This document shows, in pieces, positions 8,833-16,962 of a DNA stretch of 64,000 bases. The position numbers and the translations under genes were made by a program. The notes under the pieces are model-generated. The model was not told the DNA's origin. It saw only the letters and a program-made list of their open reading frames with translations, and made no database searches. Source of the DNA: Rhodococcus triatomae (GTDB taxonomy: Bacteria; Actinomycetota; Actinomycetes; Mycobacteriales; Mycobacteriaceae); the NCBI RefSeq assembly GCF_014217785.1, contig NZ_CP048814.1, forward strand, positions 2,914,001-2,978,000, given 5' to 3'. Numbering within the stretch: the stretch's first letter is position 1; each line of letters begins with the position of its first letter.

Positions 8833-10008
8833 CTAGACCGGATCGACGAGGACACACCGGGCTCCGGTGTAAATCGTCGGCATGCACTTGTTGCAGTGGA
8901 TACACAGCGACCGGGTGTCGGGTTCCTTCGCGATGCGGTTGACGAGATCGGGTTCGCGCAGCAGGGCACGGGCCATCGCGACGAACTCGAAACCCTCCGC
9001 CATCGCGGTGTCCATTCCGGCGCGATCGGTGACGCCACCGAGCAGCACCAGCGGCATCGAGACGGCGGCCCGGATCTGCCGCGCGTCCTCGAGCATGAAC
9101 AGGTCGCGATACGGGTACGCATGCAGGAACTTGCTGCCCACCAGCTTGATTCCCGTCTTGAGCGGCTGCGGCATGACCCCGGCGAACTCGTGGATGGGGG
9201 CGTCGCCCTTGAACAGGTACATCGGATTGAGCAGTGAGCTGCCGATGGTGAGTTCGATCGCGTCGAGGGAGCCGTCCTCCTCGAGCCACTTCGCCACCTG
9301 GATCGCCTCGTCCAGCCAGAACCCGCCGGGCACCCCGTCGTCCATGCTCAGTTTGGCGAGGACGGCGATCCGATCGCCGACGGTGTCGCGGACGGTGCGC
9401 GCCACCTCGCGGACCACCCGGGCCCGATTCGCCAGCGAGCCACCGTAGTCGTCCTTGCGATGGTTGAGTTTGGGGCTCAGGAACGAGCTGGCGAAATAGT
9501 TGTGTCCGAAGTGGATTTCGACGGCGTCGAACCCCGATTCGATCGCCAGCTCGGCGGCCGTGCCGTGCGCGCGCCGGATCCGCTCGATGTCGTCGACCGT
9601 GGCGGCGTGGATCGGCCGCATGCTGAGCGGGCTGAACGACCGTGACGGTGCCAGCGCCCGGTGGCCGGTGAGCCGCTGGTTGCCCACCGGGCCGGCGTGG
9701 CCGAGCTGCGCGGACGCGGCGGCACCCTCGGCGTGCACCGCATCGGTGAGTCGGCGCAGCCCGGGAACGGCCTCGGGCCGCATCCAGATCTGGCCGTCCT
9801 CGGTGCGGCCCTCCGGGGCAACGGCGCAGTAGGCGACCGTCGTCATCCCCACGCCACCGGCCGAAGGCGCCCGGTGGTACTCGATGAGGTCGTCGCTGAC
9901 CAGCGCTCCCGGAGTGCGACCTTCGAAGGTGGCGGCCTTGATGATGCGGTTGCGCAGGGTGATCGGTCCGAGTCGGGCGGGCGCGAGGACGTCGGGCTGG
10001 GCGGTCAC
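8833..10008 (-). CDS. Old Yellow Enzyme-family NADH:flavin oxidoreductase
   Basis: A 391-residue FMN-dependent TIM-barrel enzyme. The first segment is LGPITLRNRIIKAATFEGRT; the barrel includes GFDAVEIHFGHNYF, the usual substrate and flavin site with a His-rich motif. The C-terminus has CIHCNKCM and a later Cys. This cluster resembles the iron-sulfur ligand motif of 2,4-dienoyl-CoA reductase-like members, but the protein lacks the large C-terminal FAD/NAD domains of that enzyme. It starts with GTG after AGGAG, and the stop of the upstream small gene lies within that ribosome site, so the two are coupled. A role in reducing a conjugated enone fits the steroid context but is inferred. Confidence 0.82.
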   Translation of the reverse strand: MTAQPDVLAPARLGPITLRNRIIKAATFEGRTPGALVSDDLIEYHRAPSAGGVGMTTVAYCAVAPEGRTEDGQIWMRPEAVPGLRRLTDAVHAEGAAASAQLGHAGPVGNQRLTGHRALAPSRSFSPLSMRPIHAATVDDIERIRRAHGTAAELAIESGFDAVEIHFGHNYFASSFLSPKLNHRKDDYGGSLANRARVVREVARTVRDTVGDRIAVLAKLSMDDGVPGGFWLDEAIQVAKWLEEDGSLDAIELTIGSSLLNPMYLFKGDAPIHEFAGVMPQPLKTGIKLVGSKFLHAYPYRDLFMLEDARQIRAAVSMPLVLLGGVTDRAGMDTAMAEGFEFVAMARALLREPDLVNRIAKEPDTRSLCIHCNKCMPTIYTGARCVLVDPV

Positions 10009-10016
10009 GAGAACTC

Positions 10017-10271
10017 CTAGTCGAGTCGGCCGGGTGTCGGGTAGCTGCGCAACGACAGGGCCAACGCGCCCTCGTATGCCTGCTCGTCGATCGACTGCCG
10101 CAGCGACGGGCAGGTCGGTATCTCCCTGCTGGATTCACCCAGTGCGGCACGCCGGGAGAACTCGGGGCAGGCGGATTCGGCATCGGAGAGCCACTGCACG
10201 CTGGTGTGCTCGTTGCTGTACTTCTCCACCAGGACGCGGTTTCCGCAGTTGCGGCAGGAGATGGGTTGCAC
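10017..10271 (-). CDS. Small Cys-containing protein of unknown function
   Basis: An 84-residue protein with Cys at 6, 9, 35 and 54, in an arrangement (CRNC, then SACP, then PTCP) that could bind zinc or an iron-sulfur cluster. It starts at a GTG four to five bases after GGAGG and ends in the ribosome site of the OYE-like gene. It lies between the ketosteroid isomerase-like gene and the OYE gene on the same strand, which suggests a partner or electron carrier for one of them. I do not recognise the family. The spacing, ribosome site and position support it as a real gene. Confidence 0.7.
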   Translation of the reverse strand: MQPISCRNCGNRVLVEKYSNEHTSVQWLSDAESACPEFSRRAALGESSREIPTCPSLRQSIDEQAYEGALALSLRSYPTPGRLD

Positions 10272-10322
10272 GGTGCCTCCGAGGTGACAGCGATCGGCGG
10301 TGACACCGATCGGGTGGGGTGG

Positions 10323-10703
10323 TCAGGCCTGGCGCATGTCGGCCGCGGACCAGAACGCGCGCATCGAGGTGATCCGCCCTTCGTCGTCGAACGTCATGAC
10401 GTCGATCGGTTCGATCACGTGTGCGTTGCCGTCGATCTCGGTGCGCACCCGGAAGTGGAACGCAGCCTCGTTCCCGGCGACGCGCAGTGCCAGCAGCTCC
10501 GTCGATCGCCGGAGGTTCTCCAGGGCGGCGTAGAAGGCCGTGACGGCCTCCGTGCCACGGTGCGGGGCGCTGCCGACCGGATCCTCGACCGTCGCGTCGG
10601 GCGCGTAGAGGCCGGCGATCTGTGCGGCCGTGCCGGTCGCGACGGCGTCGAGGTAGCGGCGGACGGTGTCGGTGATCACGTCGGTGGTCTGCGGTGCGGT
10701 CAT
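10323..10703 (-). CDS. Ketosteroid isomerase-like protein (SnoaL/NTF2 fold)
   Basis: A 126-residue protein with clear likeness to delta5-3-ketosteroid isomerase. Tyr17, Asp41 (in VEDPVGSAPHRG) and Asp101 (in EPIDVMTF) line up with the catalytic Tyr16, Asp40 and Asp103 of the Pseudomonas enzyme, numbering recalled from memory. The family moves a double bond from C5-C6 to C4-C5 of a 3-ketosteroid through a dienolate. All three key residues are present, so it should be active, though the steroid substrate is inferred. It is first in a minus-strand operon facing a PadR regulator, with inverted repeats in between. Confidence 0.83.
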   Translation of the reverse strand: MTAPQTTDVITDTVRRYLDAVATGTAAQIAGLYAPDATVEDPVGSAPHRGTEAVTAFYAALENLRRSTELLALRVAGNEAAFHFRVRTEIDGNAHVIEPIDVMTFDDEGRITSMRAFWSAADMRQA

Positions 10704-10728
10704 GGGTGCACGCTAGCCCCGGAGAACC

Positions 10729-10785
10729 GCCTGCACAGGCGCCTGTCCCGCCGAGCGGGACAGGCCTTGCACCGTGAGCGGGGTG
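10729..10785. promoter_or_regulatory. Inverted repeats in the isomerase/PadR divergent region
   Basis: Two adjacent inverted repeats lie between divergent genes. GCCTGCACAGGC occupies 10729-10740. Directly after it, a perfect 11-base repeat has arms at 10741-10751 and 10755-10765 with a 3-base centre. A third, weaker TGCACC/GGTGCA pair follows near 10768-10785. The position suits an operator for the PadR-type regulator at 10823, which would control both the isomerase operon and itself. A hairpin role is possible but there is no T-run on either side. Confidence 0.6.
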
Positions 10786-10822
10786 CACCTCGCCGGGGTG
10801 TTTCGGTTGTAGGCTCGCAAGA

Positions 10823-11515
10823 GTGCACACGCCGACCGACGGTGCGGAACCGACGTATCCGCCGCTGCCCGCCACCAGCTGGGCCGTACTCGGCATGCTC
10901 GCGTTCGGCGAGGAACTGACGGGCAACGATCTCAAGAAATGGGTCGACTGGAGCGTCGGATTCTTCTACTGGAGCCCCTCGGTCAGCCAGGTGTACGGAG
11001 AGCTGAAGAAGCTCGAGACGCTCGGTCTGGTGACCTCGCACGTGGTGTCCGAACCGGGCGTCCGCGGCCGCCGTCTGTATGCGATCACCCCGGCGGGCAC
11101 CGACGCCGTACGGTCCTGGTCACGCGGTGCCCCGGTGGAGATCCCGGTGCTCAAGCACGGTGTGATGCTGCGGCTGTGGCTGGGGCACCTCAGTGATCCC
11201 GAACATCTCAAGTCGTTGGTGCGCGCCCACATCGAGAACATGCGCGAGCTCCGCGCCCGGGCGGCGTTGCACGCCGAGCACTCCACCCGAGAGCCGGCAT
11301 GGGCGTACCCGAGGATGAGTCTGCGCTGGGCGGTGCGCTACTTCGACGCCGAGATCGAGCTGGCGGAGCAGATGTTCGACGAGATCGACGAGGCCGCAGA
11401 GGCGTTCGCCGAAGCCCGGGTCGTCGAGGACAGCGGGCTACCGCAGCCGAACGACCCGGGCAGTTGGAAGACGGTCGAGGACATCGTCGAAGCGCTACAC
11501 ACCACCCGGAGCTGA
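10823..11515 (+). CDS. PadR-family transcriptional regulator
   Basis: A 230-residue regulator. The N-terminal winged helix (ATSWAVLGMLAFGEELTGNDLKKW through YGELKKLETLGLV) is followed by a basic wing (VRGRRLYAITPAG). A long helical C-terminal part, rich in Glu and Arg, should dimerise. PadR proteins usually repress a divergent operon and release on binding an aromatic or other small effector. The start is GTG. The divergent isomerase operon and the inverted repeats at 10729-10765 are its likely target. Its 3-prime end overlaps the convergent hydrolase gene by 21 bases. Confidence 0.88.
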   Translation: MHTPTDGAEPTYPPLPATSWAVLGMLAFGEELTGNDLKKWVDWSVGFFYWSPSVSQVYGELKKLETLGLVTSHVVSEPGVRGRRLYAITPAGTDAVRSWSRGAPVEIPVLKHGVMLRLWLGHLSDPEHLKSLVRAHIENMRELRARAALHAEHSTREPAWAYPRMSLRWAVRYFDAEIELAEQMFDEIDEAAEAFAEARVVEDSGLPQPNDPGSWKTVEDIVEALHTTRS

Positions 11516-12493
11516 TCCCGCTCCCCGGCCGAGCAACGTCCGGGCCAGACTCAGGATCTCCGCACGAGGCGCGAACGTCGTGCCGAGCGCGGGAAACGTG
11601 AGGAATCCGTGGAACAGCCCGTCGTAGCGACGGTGCACCGTGGGCACGCCCTCGCGCGTGAGCCGTTCCGCATAGGCGTCGCCCTCGTCGCGGAGTGGAT
11701 CGAGCCCGGCGGTGACGATCAGCGCCGAGGCGAGGCCGCTCAGGCTCTCCGCCCGGGACACCGACAGGCGCGACGACGTCGCTCCCCCAGGCGCGTACTG
11801 GCGCCAGTACCACTGCATGGCGGCACGCGTGTTGTAGTAGCCGTGGCCGTACCGCCGATACGAGTCGGTGTCGAAGTCGTCGTCGATCACCGGGTAGAGC
11901 AGGATCTGGGCACTCGGCGTCGGCCCGCCCTCGTCCCGGGCGCGCACGGCGGTGACCGCCGCGAGATTCCCCCCGGCACTGTCGCCGGCGAGGGCGATCC
12001 GCGCCGGATCGATCCCCAGCTCCGCGGCACGCTCGTGGACCCACCGGAACGCGGCGTGGACGTCGTCGGCCGCTGCGGGGCCGGGGTGTTCCGGGGCGAG
12101 GCGGTAGTCCACCGAGACGATCGTCGCGTCGGTGCCGTTGCACAACGACCGGCACAGGTCGTCGTGGGTGTCCAGATCGCAGAACACGAATCCGCCGCCG
12201 TGGGCGAAGACCACGGCAGGTGTCGGCTCGGCGGTAGCGGTGGTGGCCGCGATGACGGGACGGTACAGCCGCACACGGAGCGCGCCGCCGGGGCCGTCGA
12301 GGACGTGTTCGCTCACCGATCCGACCGGCTCGGGGTGCGGGTTGGGTACGCGCCTGGACCGGATCAGTTCCCGGGCGGCGGGCCCGGTCATCGTCTCGAG
12401 CTTCGGGAACCCGGCCTCGAGGGTCTCCAGCATCGCCCGGGTCTCCGGGTGCAGTGAGTCGGGGTAGAGGGAGGAATCGGGGTGAGTGGTCAT
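11495..12493 (-). CDS. Alpha/beta hydrolase of the hormone-sensitive lipase family
   Basis: A 332-residue esterase. It has the HGGG oxyanion motif (FAHGGGFVF), the nucleophile elbow GDSAGG, an acid region DPLRDEG and the base in LFHGF, the complete HSL-family signature. No signal peptide is visible, so it should be cytoplasmic. The ATG overlaps the stop of the upstream IclR gene (ATGA), so the two are translated together. The open frame runs far upstream but that part is a shadow of the IclR gene. The substrate is unknown; an ester or lactone made in the surrounding pathway is plausible. Confidence 0.88.
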   Translation of the reverse strand: MTTHPDSSLYPDSLHPETRAMLETLEAGFPKLETMTGPAARELIRSRRVPNPHPEPVGSVSEHVLDGPGGALRVRLYRPVIAATTATAEPTPAVVFAHGGGFVFCDLDTHDDLCRSLCNGTDATIVSVDYRLAPEHPGPAAADDVHAAFRWVHERAAELGIDPARIALAGDSAGGNLAAVTAVRARDEGGPTPSAQILLYPVIDDDFDTDSYRRYGHGYYNTRAAMQWYWRQYAPGGATSSRLSVSRAESLSGLASALIVTAGLDPLRDEGDAYAERLTREGVPTVHRRYDGLFHGFLTFPALGTTFAPRAEILSLARTLLGRGAGSAPGGV

Positions 12494-13275
12494 CGGGCGC
12501 GCCCCGACCACAGTCCGGTGCCGCGGCGTTGCAGCGTCGGTGTCACGTGGACCCGGCTCGCCTCGTAGCCCCGCCAGATGGCACCGGCCGCCATCCGCAC
12601 CGGCGCGGCCAGCTTGTGGTCGAGCTTCATGTGCGTGACCGGGCCACAGATCGAGATCGCTGCGACTGCCTCGCCCTCCGGCCCCACCGGGGCACCGATA
12701 CAGGAGAAACCGCGCAGGGACTCCTCGCGTTCGAAGGCGACCCCGCGCTCGCGAACCTTGGCCAGCTCCGGGTCGCGGGTGTCTCCGTGTATCGCCGAGG
12801 CCAGCAGGGCCTTGCCCACCGCGGTGGCCCGGGCCGGGCGGCGATAGCCGACCCGGGTCGGCACCGAGGCGCTGAGGCGTCCTCCGATCTTCTCCAGGTA
12901 GACGATGTCGGGGCCGTCGAGGACGGCGAGGTGCACGACGAAGCCGGTGACGCGATGCAACTCGTGCAGGGTCGGGATCGCGGCGGCGTGCAGCCGGTCC
13001 TGATGGACTGCCAGGGACCCCAGTTCGATCAGCCGCATGCCGAGTTCGTAGTCGCGGCCCTCCCGGCGCAGCCACCGCATGTGGACGAGTTGGTCGAGCA
13101 TGCGGTGGGCGGAGGAGCGCGGCAGGCCGGTGCGCTTGACCACCTGGGCGAGTGTCAGCCGGCCGGGGCCGTCGAAGGCGTCGAGTACCAGCGACACACG
13201 GTCGAGGATCGCGGTGGGTGCGGCGTTCTCGGTCTTCGCGGGTGTGGGCCGAGGATCGATCATCTGGATCGTCAT
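12490..13275 (-). CDS. IclR-family transcriptional regulator
   Basis: A 261-residue regulator with an N-terminal winged helix (LTLAQVVKRTGLPRSSAHRMLDQL) and a C-terminal effector domain (GRLSASVPTRVGYRRPARATAVGKALLAS is the family core). The ATG at 13275 follows AAGGAGA by six bases and is preferred over an upstream ATG at 13305. IclR proteins of this type sense aromatic or organic acids. It lies directly downstream of the kshA-hsaA-hsaC operon and past its terminator, and is coupled to the hydrolase gene, so it is a good candidate to control either. Confidence 0.88.
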   Translation of the reverse strand: MTIQMIDPRPTPAKTENAAPTAILDRVSLVLDAFDGPGRLTLAQVVKRTGLPRSSAHRMLDQLVHMRWLRREGRDYELGMRLIELGSLAVHQDRLHAAAIPTLHELHRVTGFVVHLAVLDGPDIVYLEKIGGRLSASVPTRVGYRRPARATAVGKALLASAIHGDTRDPELAKVRERGVAFEREESLRGFSCIGAPVGPEGEAVAAISICGPVTHMKLDHKLAAPVRMAAGAIWRGYEASRVHVTPTLQRRGTGLWSGRAR

Positions 13276-13381
13276 GAGATCTCCTTTGCAGGCGCAACGA
13301 TGCAAAACCCTGTGACGTGGCTGTTTCGATTAGGAATAGTCTCACGATACCTGACGATTGTGAAGTGAGTCACGAAGAAAA

Positions 13382-13408
13382 CCCCGCGGTCCGTAGTGGA
13401 CCGCGGGG
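13382..13408 (-). terminator. Terminator of the kshA-hsaA-hsaC operon
   Basis: A perfect 11-base stem (arms 13382-13392 and 13398-13408) with a five-base loop lies 22 bases past the hsaC-like stop. On the minus strand it is followed by TTTTCTTC, a typical intrinsic terminator tail. Confidence 0.85.
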
Positions 13409-13429
13409 CTTTCTCCGAGTGAGGGTGGG

Positions 13430-14335
13430 CTACATCGCCGCGAGGGGTTCACTCCCTGACCAGTCGTGACCCCAGTAGGAGTCGGCGGTGATCTCCTCGG
13501 CCGAGTAGTAGTTCTCGTCGACCTTCATGCCCTCGGTGCCGAACTCGATGTCCCATCCACCGGGAGCACGGACGTAGAACGAGACCATCTTGTCGTTGGT
13601 GTGCCGCCCGAGTGTCGACGACAGCGAGAAGCCGTCCTTCAGGACCCGGTCGAGTGCCTGTCCCACCGCGTCGAGCGTGTCCACCTCGACCATCACGTGG
13701 ATCAGCCCGGGTGCGCCGCCGTGCGGCGCGGGGCACAGCGCCAGGCTGTGATGGCGCTCGTTGATGCCCATGAAACGGATTCGGACGGGGCCGAACTCGG
13801 GCGGAGCCGGGATGCGGAAGGCGCCGCGGGGGAGGAATCCCAGGACGTCGGTGTAGAACTCGAACGAGGCATTCGCGTCCAGCACCGGCAGGACGACGTG
13901 GCCGAGACCCTGGGCGCCGGTCACGAATCGCGCCCCGAACGGGGTGACGACCGGGCTGTGGTCGAGGACCGCGCCGTGGAAGACCTCGAGCGTCGTGCCG
14001 CCGGGATCCTGGAAGGTGATCACTTCCTCGACCCTGCGTGCGTCGGCCTCCTCGAGGGACAGCGGTTTGACGGCGACGCCGGCCCTCTCGACCGACTGGC
14101 GGACCCGCTCGAGCGCGGCGTGGTCGCGAACCTCCCAGCCCACGCTCACCACCTCGTCGCTGTCGCCGGGAACCACGACGATGCGGGCGGCGCGTTCGTC
14201 CATGCGGAGGTACAGCGCATTCTCGTCGGGCCCGTCGCCCTCGGCGAATCCGAGGACGTCGAACGCGAACGTGCGCCAGCGGTCCATGTCGGTGGTCTGG
14301 ATCTTGACGTAGCCCAGAGCTTTCAGATCGGTCAT
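13430..14335 (-). CDS. hsaC: Extradiol ring-cleavage dioxygenase, HsaC-like
   Basis: A 301-residue type I extradiol dioxygenase made of two vicinal-oxygen-chelate modules. The Fe(II) ligands are visible as His146 (GLGHVVL), His213 (IHVMVEVD) and Glu264 (WDIEFG); the acid/base His195, His245 and Tyr254 are also in place. It resembles the steroid catechol dioxygenase HsaC (cleaving 3,4-DHSA) as well as biphenyl BphC; the partner genes favour the HsaC role. It is last in the kshA-hsaA-hsaC operon, 96 bases after the hsaA-like stop, a gap filled mostly by a tandem repeat. The symbol means HsaC-like; it may be one of several paralogues with a different steroid specificity. Confidence 0.85.
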   Translation of the reverse strand: MTDLKALGYVKIQTTDMDRWRTFAFDVLGFAEGDGPDENALYLRMDERAARIVVVPGDSDEVVSVGWEVRDHAALERVRQSVERAGVAVKPLSLEEADARRVEEVITFQDPGGTTLEVFHGAVLDHSPVVTPFGARFVTGAQGLGHVVLPVLDANASFEFYTDVLGFLPRGAFRIPAPPEFGPVRIRFMGINERHHSLALCPAPHGGAPGLIHVMVEVDTLDAVGQALDRVLKDGFSLSSTLGRHTNDKMVSFYVRAPGGWDIEFGTEGMKVDENYYSAEEITADSYWGHDWSGSEPLAAM

Positions 14336-14364
14336 GTGCCTTGTCTTTCGTGTTTCGGTGTACG

Positions 14365-14442
14365 GGTGTGGTGGGTGGGCCAGATCATCGGGTGTGGTGG
14401 GTGGGCTAGATCATCGGGTGTGGTGGGTGGGCTAGATCATCG
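14365..14442. repeat. 26-bp tandem repeat (three copies) over the hsaA-like stop codon
   Basis: Three head-to-tail copies of a 26-base unit at 14365-14390, 14391-14416 and 14417-14442. The copy nearest the gene contains the last codons (Ser-Met-Ile) and the TAG stop of the hsaA-like gene; the other two repeat them in the intergenic space. The outermost copy differs by one base in the stop triplet. Confidence 0.95.
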
Positions 14443-15613
14443 AGCGGAGGGGGCCCTGCGGATCGGCGCCGAGCGAGCTCAGCGTCGTCGCGTGGAACAC
14501 CGTGCCCGGCACGTGGATCGCGTGGTGCAGGCCGGCATGCGCGTCCCGCCAGAACCGTTGCAGCGGCTTGTCCATGCGCAGGGCGTTGCCGCCGCAGCGC
14601 GGGTAGATCTCGTCGATGGCGCGGATCGCCTGCCACGCCGCGGACACCTGGGTGCGACGGCCGACGGCACGCTGCTCGAACGTCGGTGTGCGGCCGGAAT
14701 CCACGAGGTCCCACATCCGGTCGACCTGGGCGAGCAGGGAATCCCGCGCGGCCTGGAGGGAGGAGGTCGCCTCACCGATCGCGAACAAGGTGTAGGGATC
14801 GTCCTTGATCTTGGTGCCCTGGGCGTTGATCCGTTCGGCCTGGTACACGTTGGCCTGGTGCATCATTCCCTCGGCGATGCCGATCGTGGCGGCGGTGATG
14901 CCGAGCGGGAACATGGTGGACCACGGCATCAGGTACAGCGTCTCGGTGCGCCCGTACTCGCGGACCGCGGAGCCGTCGATCACCGCGTCGCAGTCCATCA
15001 CCCGGTATTCGGGAACGAAGGCGTCACGGACCACCAGGTCCTTCGAACCGGTGCCGCGCAGGCCCATCACGTCCCACGAGTCCTCGATGATCTCGTAGTC
15101 GCTGCGCGGGATGATCACGTGCAGCATCCGGGGCGGTTGCTCCATGCTGCCGTCCGGATTGCAGGCGAAGGCGCCCAGGAACGCCCAGTCGCAGTGATCG
15201 GTGCCCGAGGAGAAGGACCACTTACCGGAGAATGTGTATCCGCCGTCGACCGGAACGCACATCCCGCCCGGCATGTACGGCGACGCCATCCACGTGTCGT
15301 TGTCATGCCCCCAGATCTCCTCCTGCACCTTCGGGTCGGCGAACGCCAACTGCCAGGGGTGGACGCCGACGATGCCGTGCACCCACCCCGCCGACGGATT
15401 GAGCGACGCGGTGCGCATCACCGCCTCGGCGAACTCGCGCGGATGTACCTCGTAGCCGCCGTACTCCTTGGGCTGGAGCATCCGGATGCTGCCGGCATCC
15501 TTCATCCGCTTCGCGGTGGCGTCGGCCAGACGTCCGAGCCGTTCGGCTTCCTCACCCTCGACGAACAGGTCGTCGGCGACCTGGTCGAGCCGTTCCAGGA
15601 CTTCGTAACTCAT
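14432..15613 (-). CDS. hsaA: Flavin-dependent steroid hydroxylase, HsaA-like oxygenase subunit
   Basis: A 393-residue acyl-CoA-dehydrogenase-fold monooxygenase (group D). N-terminal helices lead to the flavin and substrate core (GKWSFSSGTDHCDWAFLGA; VMGLRGTGSKDLVV) and a C-terminal helical bundle (IYPRCGGNALRMDKPLQRFWRDAHAG holds the catalytic His region). In the steroid pathway HsaA with the reductase HsaB hydroxylates 3-HSA to a catechol, the substrate of HsaC. It sits between kshA-like and hsaC-like genes, 28 bases after the former. The required reductase gene is not adjacent but lies at 17923. Confidence 0.87.
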   Translation of the reverse strand: MSYEVLERLDQVADDLFVEGEEAERLGRLADATAKRMKDAGSIRMLQPKEYGGYEVHPREFAEAVMRTASLNPSAGWVHGIVGVHPWQLAFADPKVQEEIWGHDNDTWMASPYMPGGMCVPVDGGYTFSGKWSFSSGTDHCDWAFLGAFACNPDGSMEQPPRMLHVIIPRSDYEIIEDSWDVMGLRGTGSKDLVVRDAFVPEYRVMDCDAVIDGSAVREYGRTETLYLMPWSTMFPLGITAATIGIAEGMMHQANVYQAERINAQGTKIKDDPYTLFAIGEATSSLQAARDSLLAQVDRMWDLVDSGRTPTFEQRAVGRRTQVSAAWQAIRAIDEIYPRCGGNALRMDKPLQRFWRDAHAGLHHAIHVPGTVFHATTLSSLGADPQGPLRSMI

Positions 15614-15641
15614 GATCGTGCCTTCTTCTCGATGTGGCGGG

Positions 15642-16823
15642 TCAGCTCATGGGGGAGGCGATGGTGTTGCCGGAGGCGATGTTCTCGGCGACCTCCTGCT
15701 TCCAGCTGTCGACGGCTCGGGTCGTGTCGATCTCGAACTCGAAACGGTTGGTCATGTCGTCGGTGAGGTTCTCGACGTCCGTGTAGAACTGGCTGTACCA
15801 GCGGCGCAACTGGTAGACCGGCCCGTCCTCCTCGGAGAGGAGCGGATTGTCGATGGGCGCCTTGTTCTTCCAGATCTCGACGTCCTGCTCGAAACCCATC
15901 TCGACGCCTTCGGCGAACTGGGCGGCCATGCCGGCCGCCTCCTCCTCGGACAGACCGGGGAGCTTCTTGACGATGGCGCCGTACTGCAGCACGAACTCGT
16001 TGTTGCTCACCGGGTAGTGGCAGTTGATGAGGACGGTGTTGATGGTCTGGCCGTTGGCCTCGGATTCGAGCCAGTCGATCATGTAGGACGGCCCGAAGTA
16101 GGACGCCTCCGACTTCAGCACCGCGTTCGGATCGTCGTAGTTGGTGCCGCTGATGACGTCCTCGCGCCCGGTGGAGTTCATGTACTGGGTGGCGACGTGC
16201 CCCTCGAAGACGTTCTTGAAGTACCGGGGGAACGAGTAGTGGATGTAGAAGAAGTGGGCCATGTCCACGACGTTGTCCACGATCTCGCGGCAGTGGGAGC
16301 CCTTGATCCGAAGGGTCTTCCAGCTCCAGTCCGTCCACTCGTCGGTGCCGTAGCCCTCGATGTGCGGAATCGTGACGCCCTCCGGCGGAGGGTTGCCCTG
16401 CGGGTCGTGCCAGACGAACAGCTGCCCGTTGCGCTCGAGCGTCGTCCAGGCGCGGGTGCGGGCCAGCGGCGGGACACGCCGTGCGTACGGGATGGAACTG
16501 CAGCGTCCCTTGCCGTTCCAGCGCCAGTCGTGGAACGGACACGCGATGTCGTCACCCTTGACGGTGCCGCGGGCCAGGTTGCCACCCATGTGTCGGCAGT
16601 AGGCGTCCAGGACGTTGAGCGTTCCCGCACTGTCCGCGAAGACGACCAGCGAGGTGCCGAAGGCGTCGATCTGATGAGGTTGTCCGTCCGTGAAATCGCG
16701 GACCAGGCCGAGCAGATGCCAGCCCCGCGCGAAGCGGGTGGGCGCGGCAGCGGCCTCGATCATGCGGATCTCTTCGGCATCCGAAGCGGATCCGTGGACG
16801 GTGGTGGAAGTGGTGGGGGCCAT
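15642..16823 (-). CDS. kshA: 3-ketosteroid 9-alpha-hydroxylase oxygenase subunit (KshA-like)
   Basis: A 393-residue Rieske oxygenase. The [2Fe-2S] ligands are Cys76, His78, Cys95 and His98 (YCRHMGG through CPFHDW); the mononuclear iron is held by His190 and His195 (DMAHFFYIH) with a later acid. The N-terminal RFARGWHLLGL and the region after the Rieske site closely resemble KshA, which hydroxylates C9 of 3-ketosteroids and so opens ring B. A GGAGGA ribosome site precedes the ATG. Several KshA paralogues with different steroid ranges are known in one Rhodococcus strain; this may be one of them. The reductase KshB is not in the window. Confidence 0.88.
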   Translation of the reverse strand: MAPTTSTTVHGSASDAEEIRMIEAAAAPTRFARGWHLLGLVRDFTDGQPHQIDAFGTSLVVFADSAGTLNVLDAYCRHMGGNLARGTVKGDDIACPFHDWRWNGKGRCSSIPYARRVPPLARTRAWTTLERNGQLFVWHDPQGNPPPEGVTIPHIEGYGTDEWTDWSWKTLRIKGSHCREIVDNVVDMAHFFYIHYSFPRYFKNVFEGHVATQYMNSTGREDVISGTNYDDPNAVLKSEASYFGPSYMIDWLESEANGQTINTVLINCHYPVSNNEFVLQYGAIVKKLPGLSEEEAAGMAAQFAEGVEMGFEQDVEIWKNKAPIDNPLLSEEDGPVYQLRRWYSQFYTDVENLTDDMTNRFEFEIDTTRAVDSWKQEVAENIASGNTIASPMS

Positions 16824-16919
16824 CGGTGATTCCTCCGTGGTGCATCCGGGACTCGGTACATCCTGGACCCGAGCCTGTGATGTGGCTCATAATTCGCCAG
16901 GGTCGGTGCCGGGAGAAAC

Positions 16920-16956
16920 CCTCCCTCCCGCTGGGTGGAATGCCCGGAGGGAAGCG
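16920..16956 (-). terminator. Probable terminator after the fluoride-channel pair
   Basis: A GC-rich imperfect inverted repeat (CCTCCC near 16920 against CGGAGGGA near 16945) lies just past the stop of the downstream crcB gene. On the minus strand it is followed by TTTCTCC. One bulge is needed to pair the arms, so this is a moderate call. Confidence 0.5.
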
Positions 16957-16962
16957 TGATCG

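Noticed and set aside
14365-14442. Possible CRISPR array from the 26-base repeats
   Set aside because: The copies are directly adjacent with no spacers and there are no cas genes; it is a simple tandem repeat.
13466-15766. Plus-strand open frame of 766 residues opposite hsaC-like and hsaA-like genes
   Set aside because: Antisense shadow. The opposite strand encodes enzymes with intact metal and flavin motifs.
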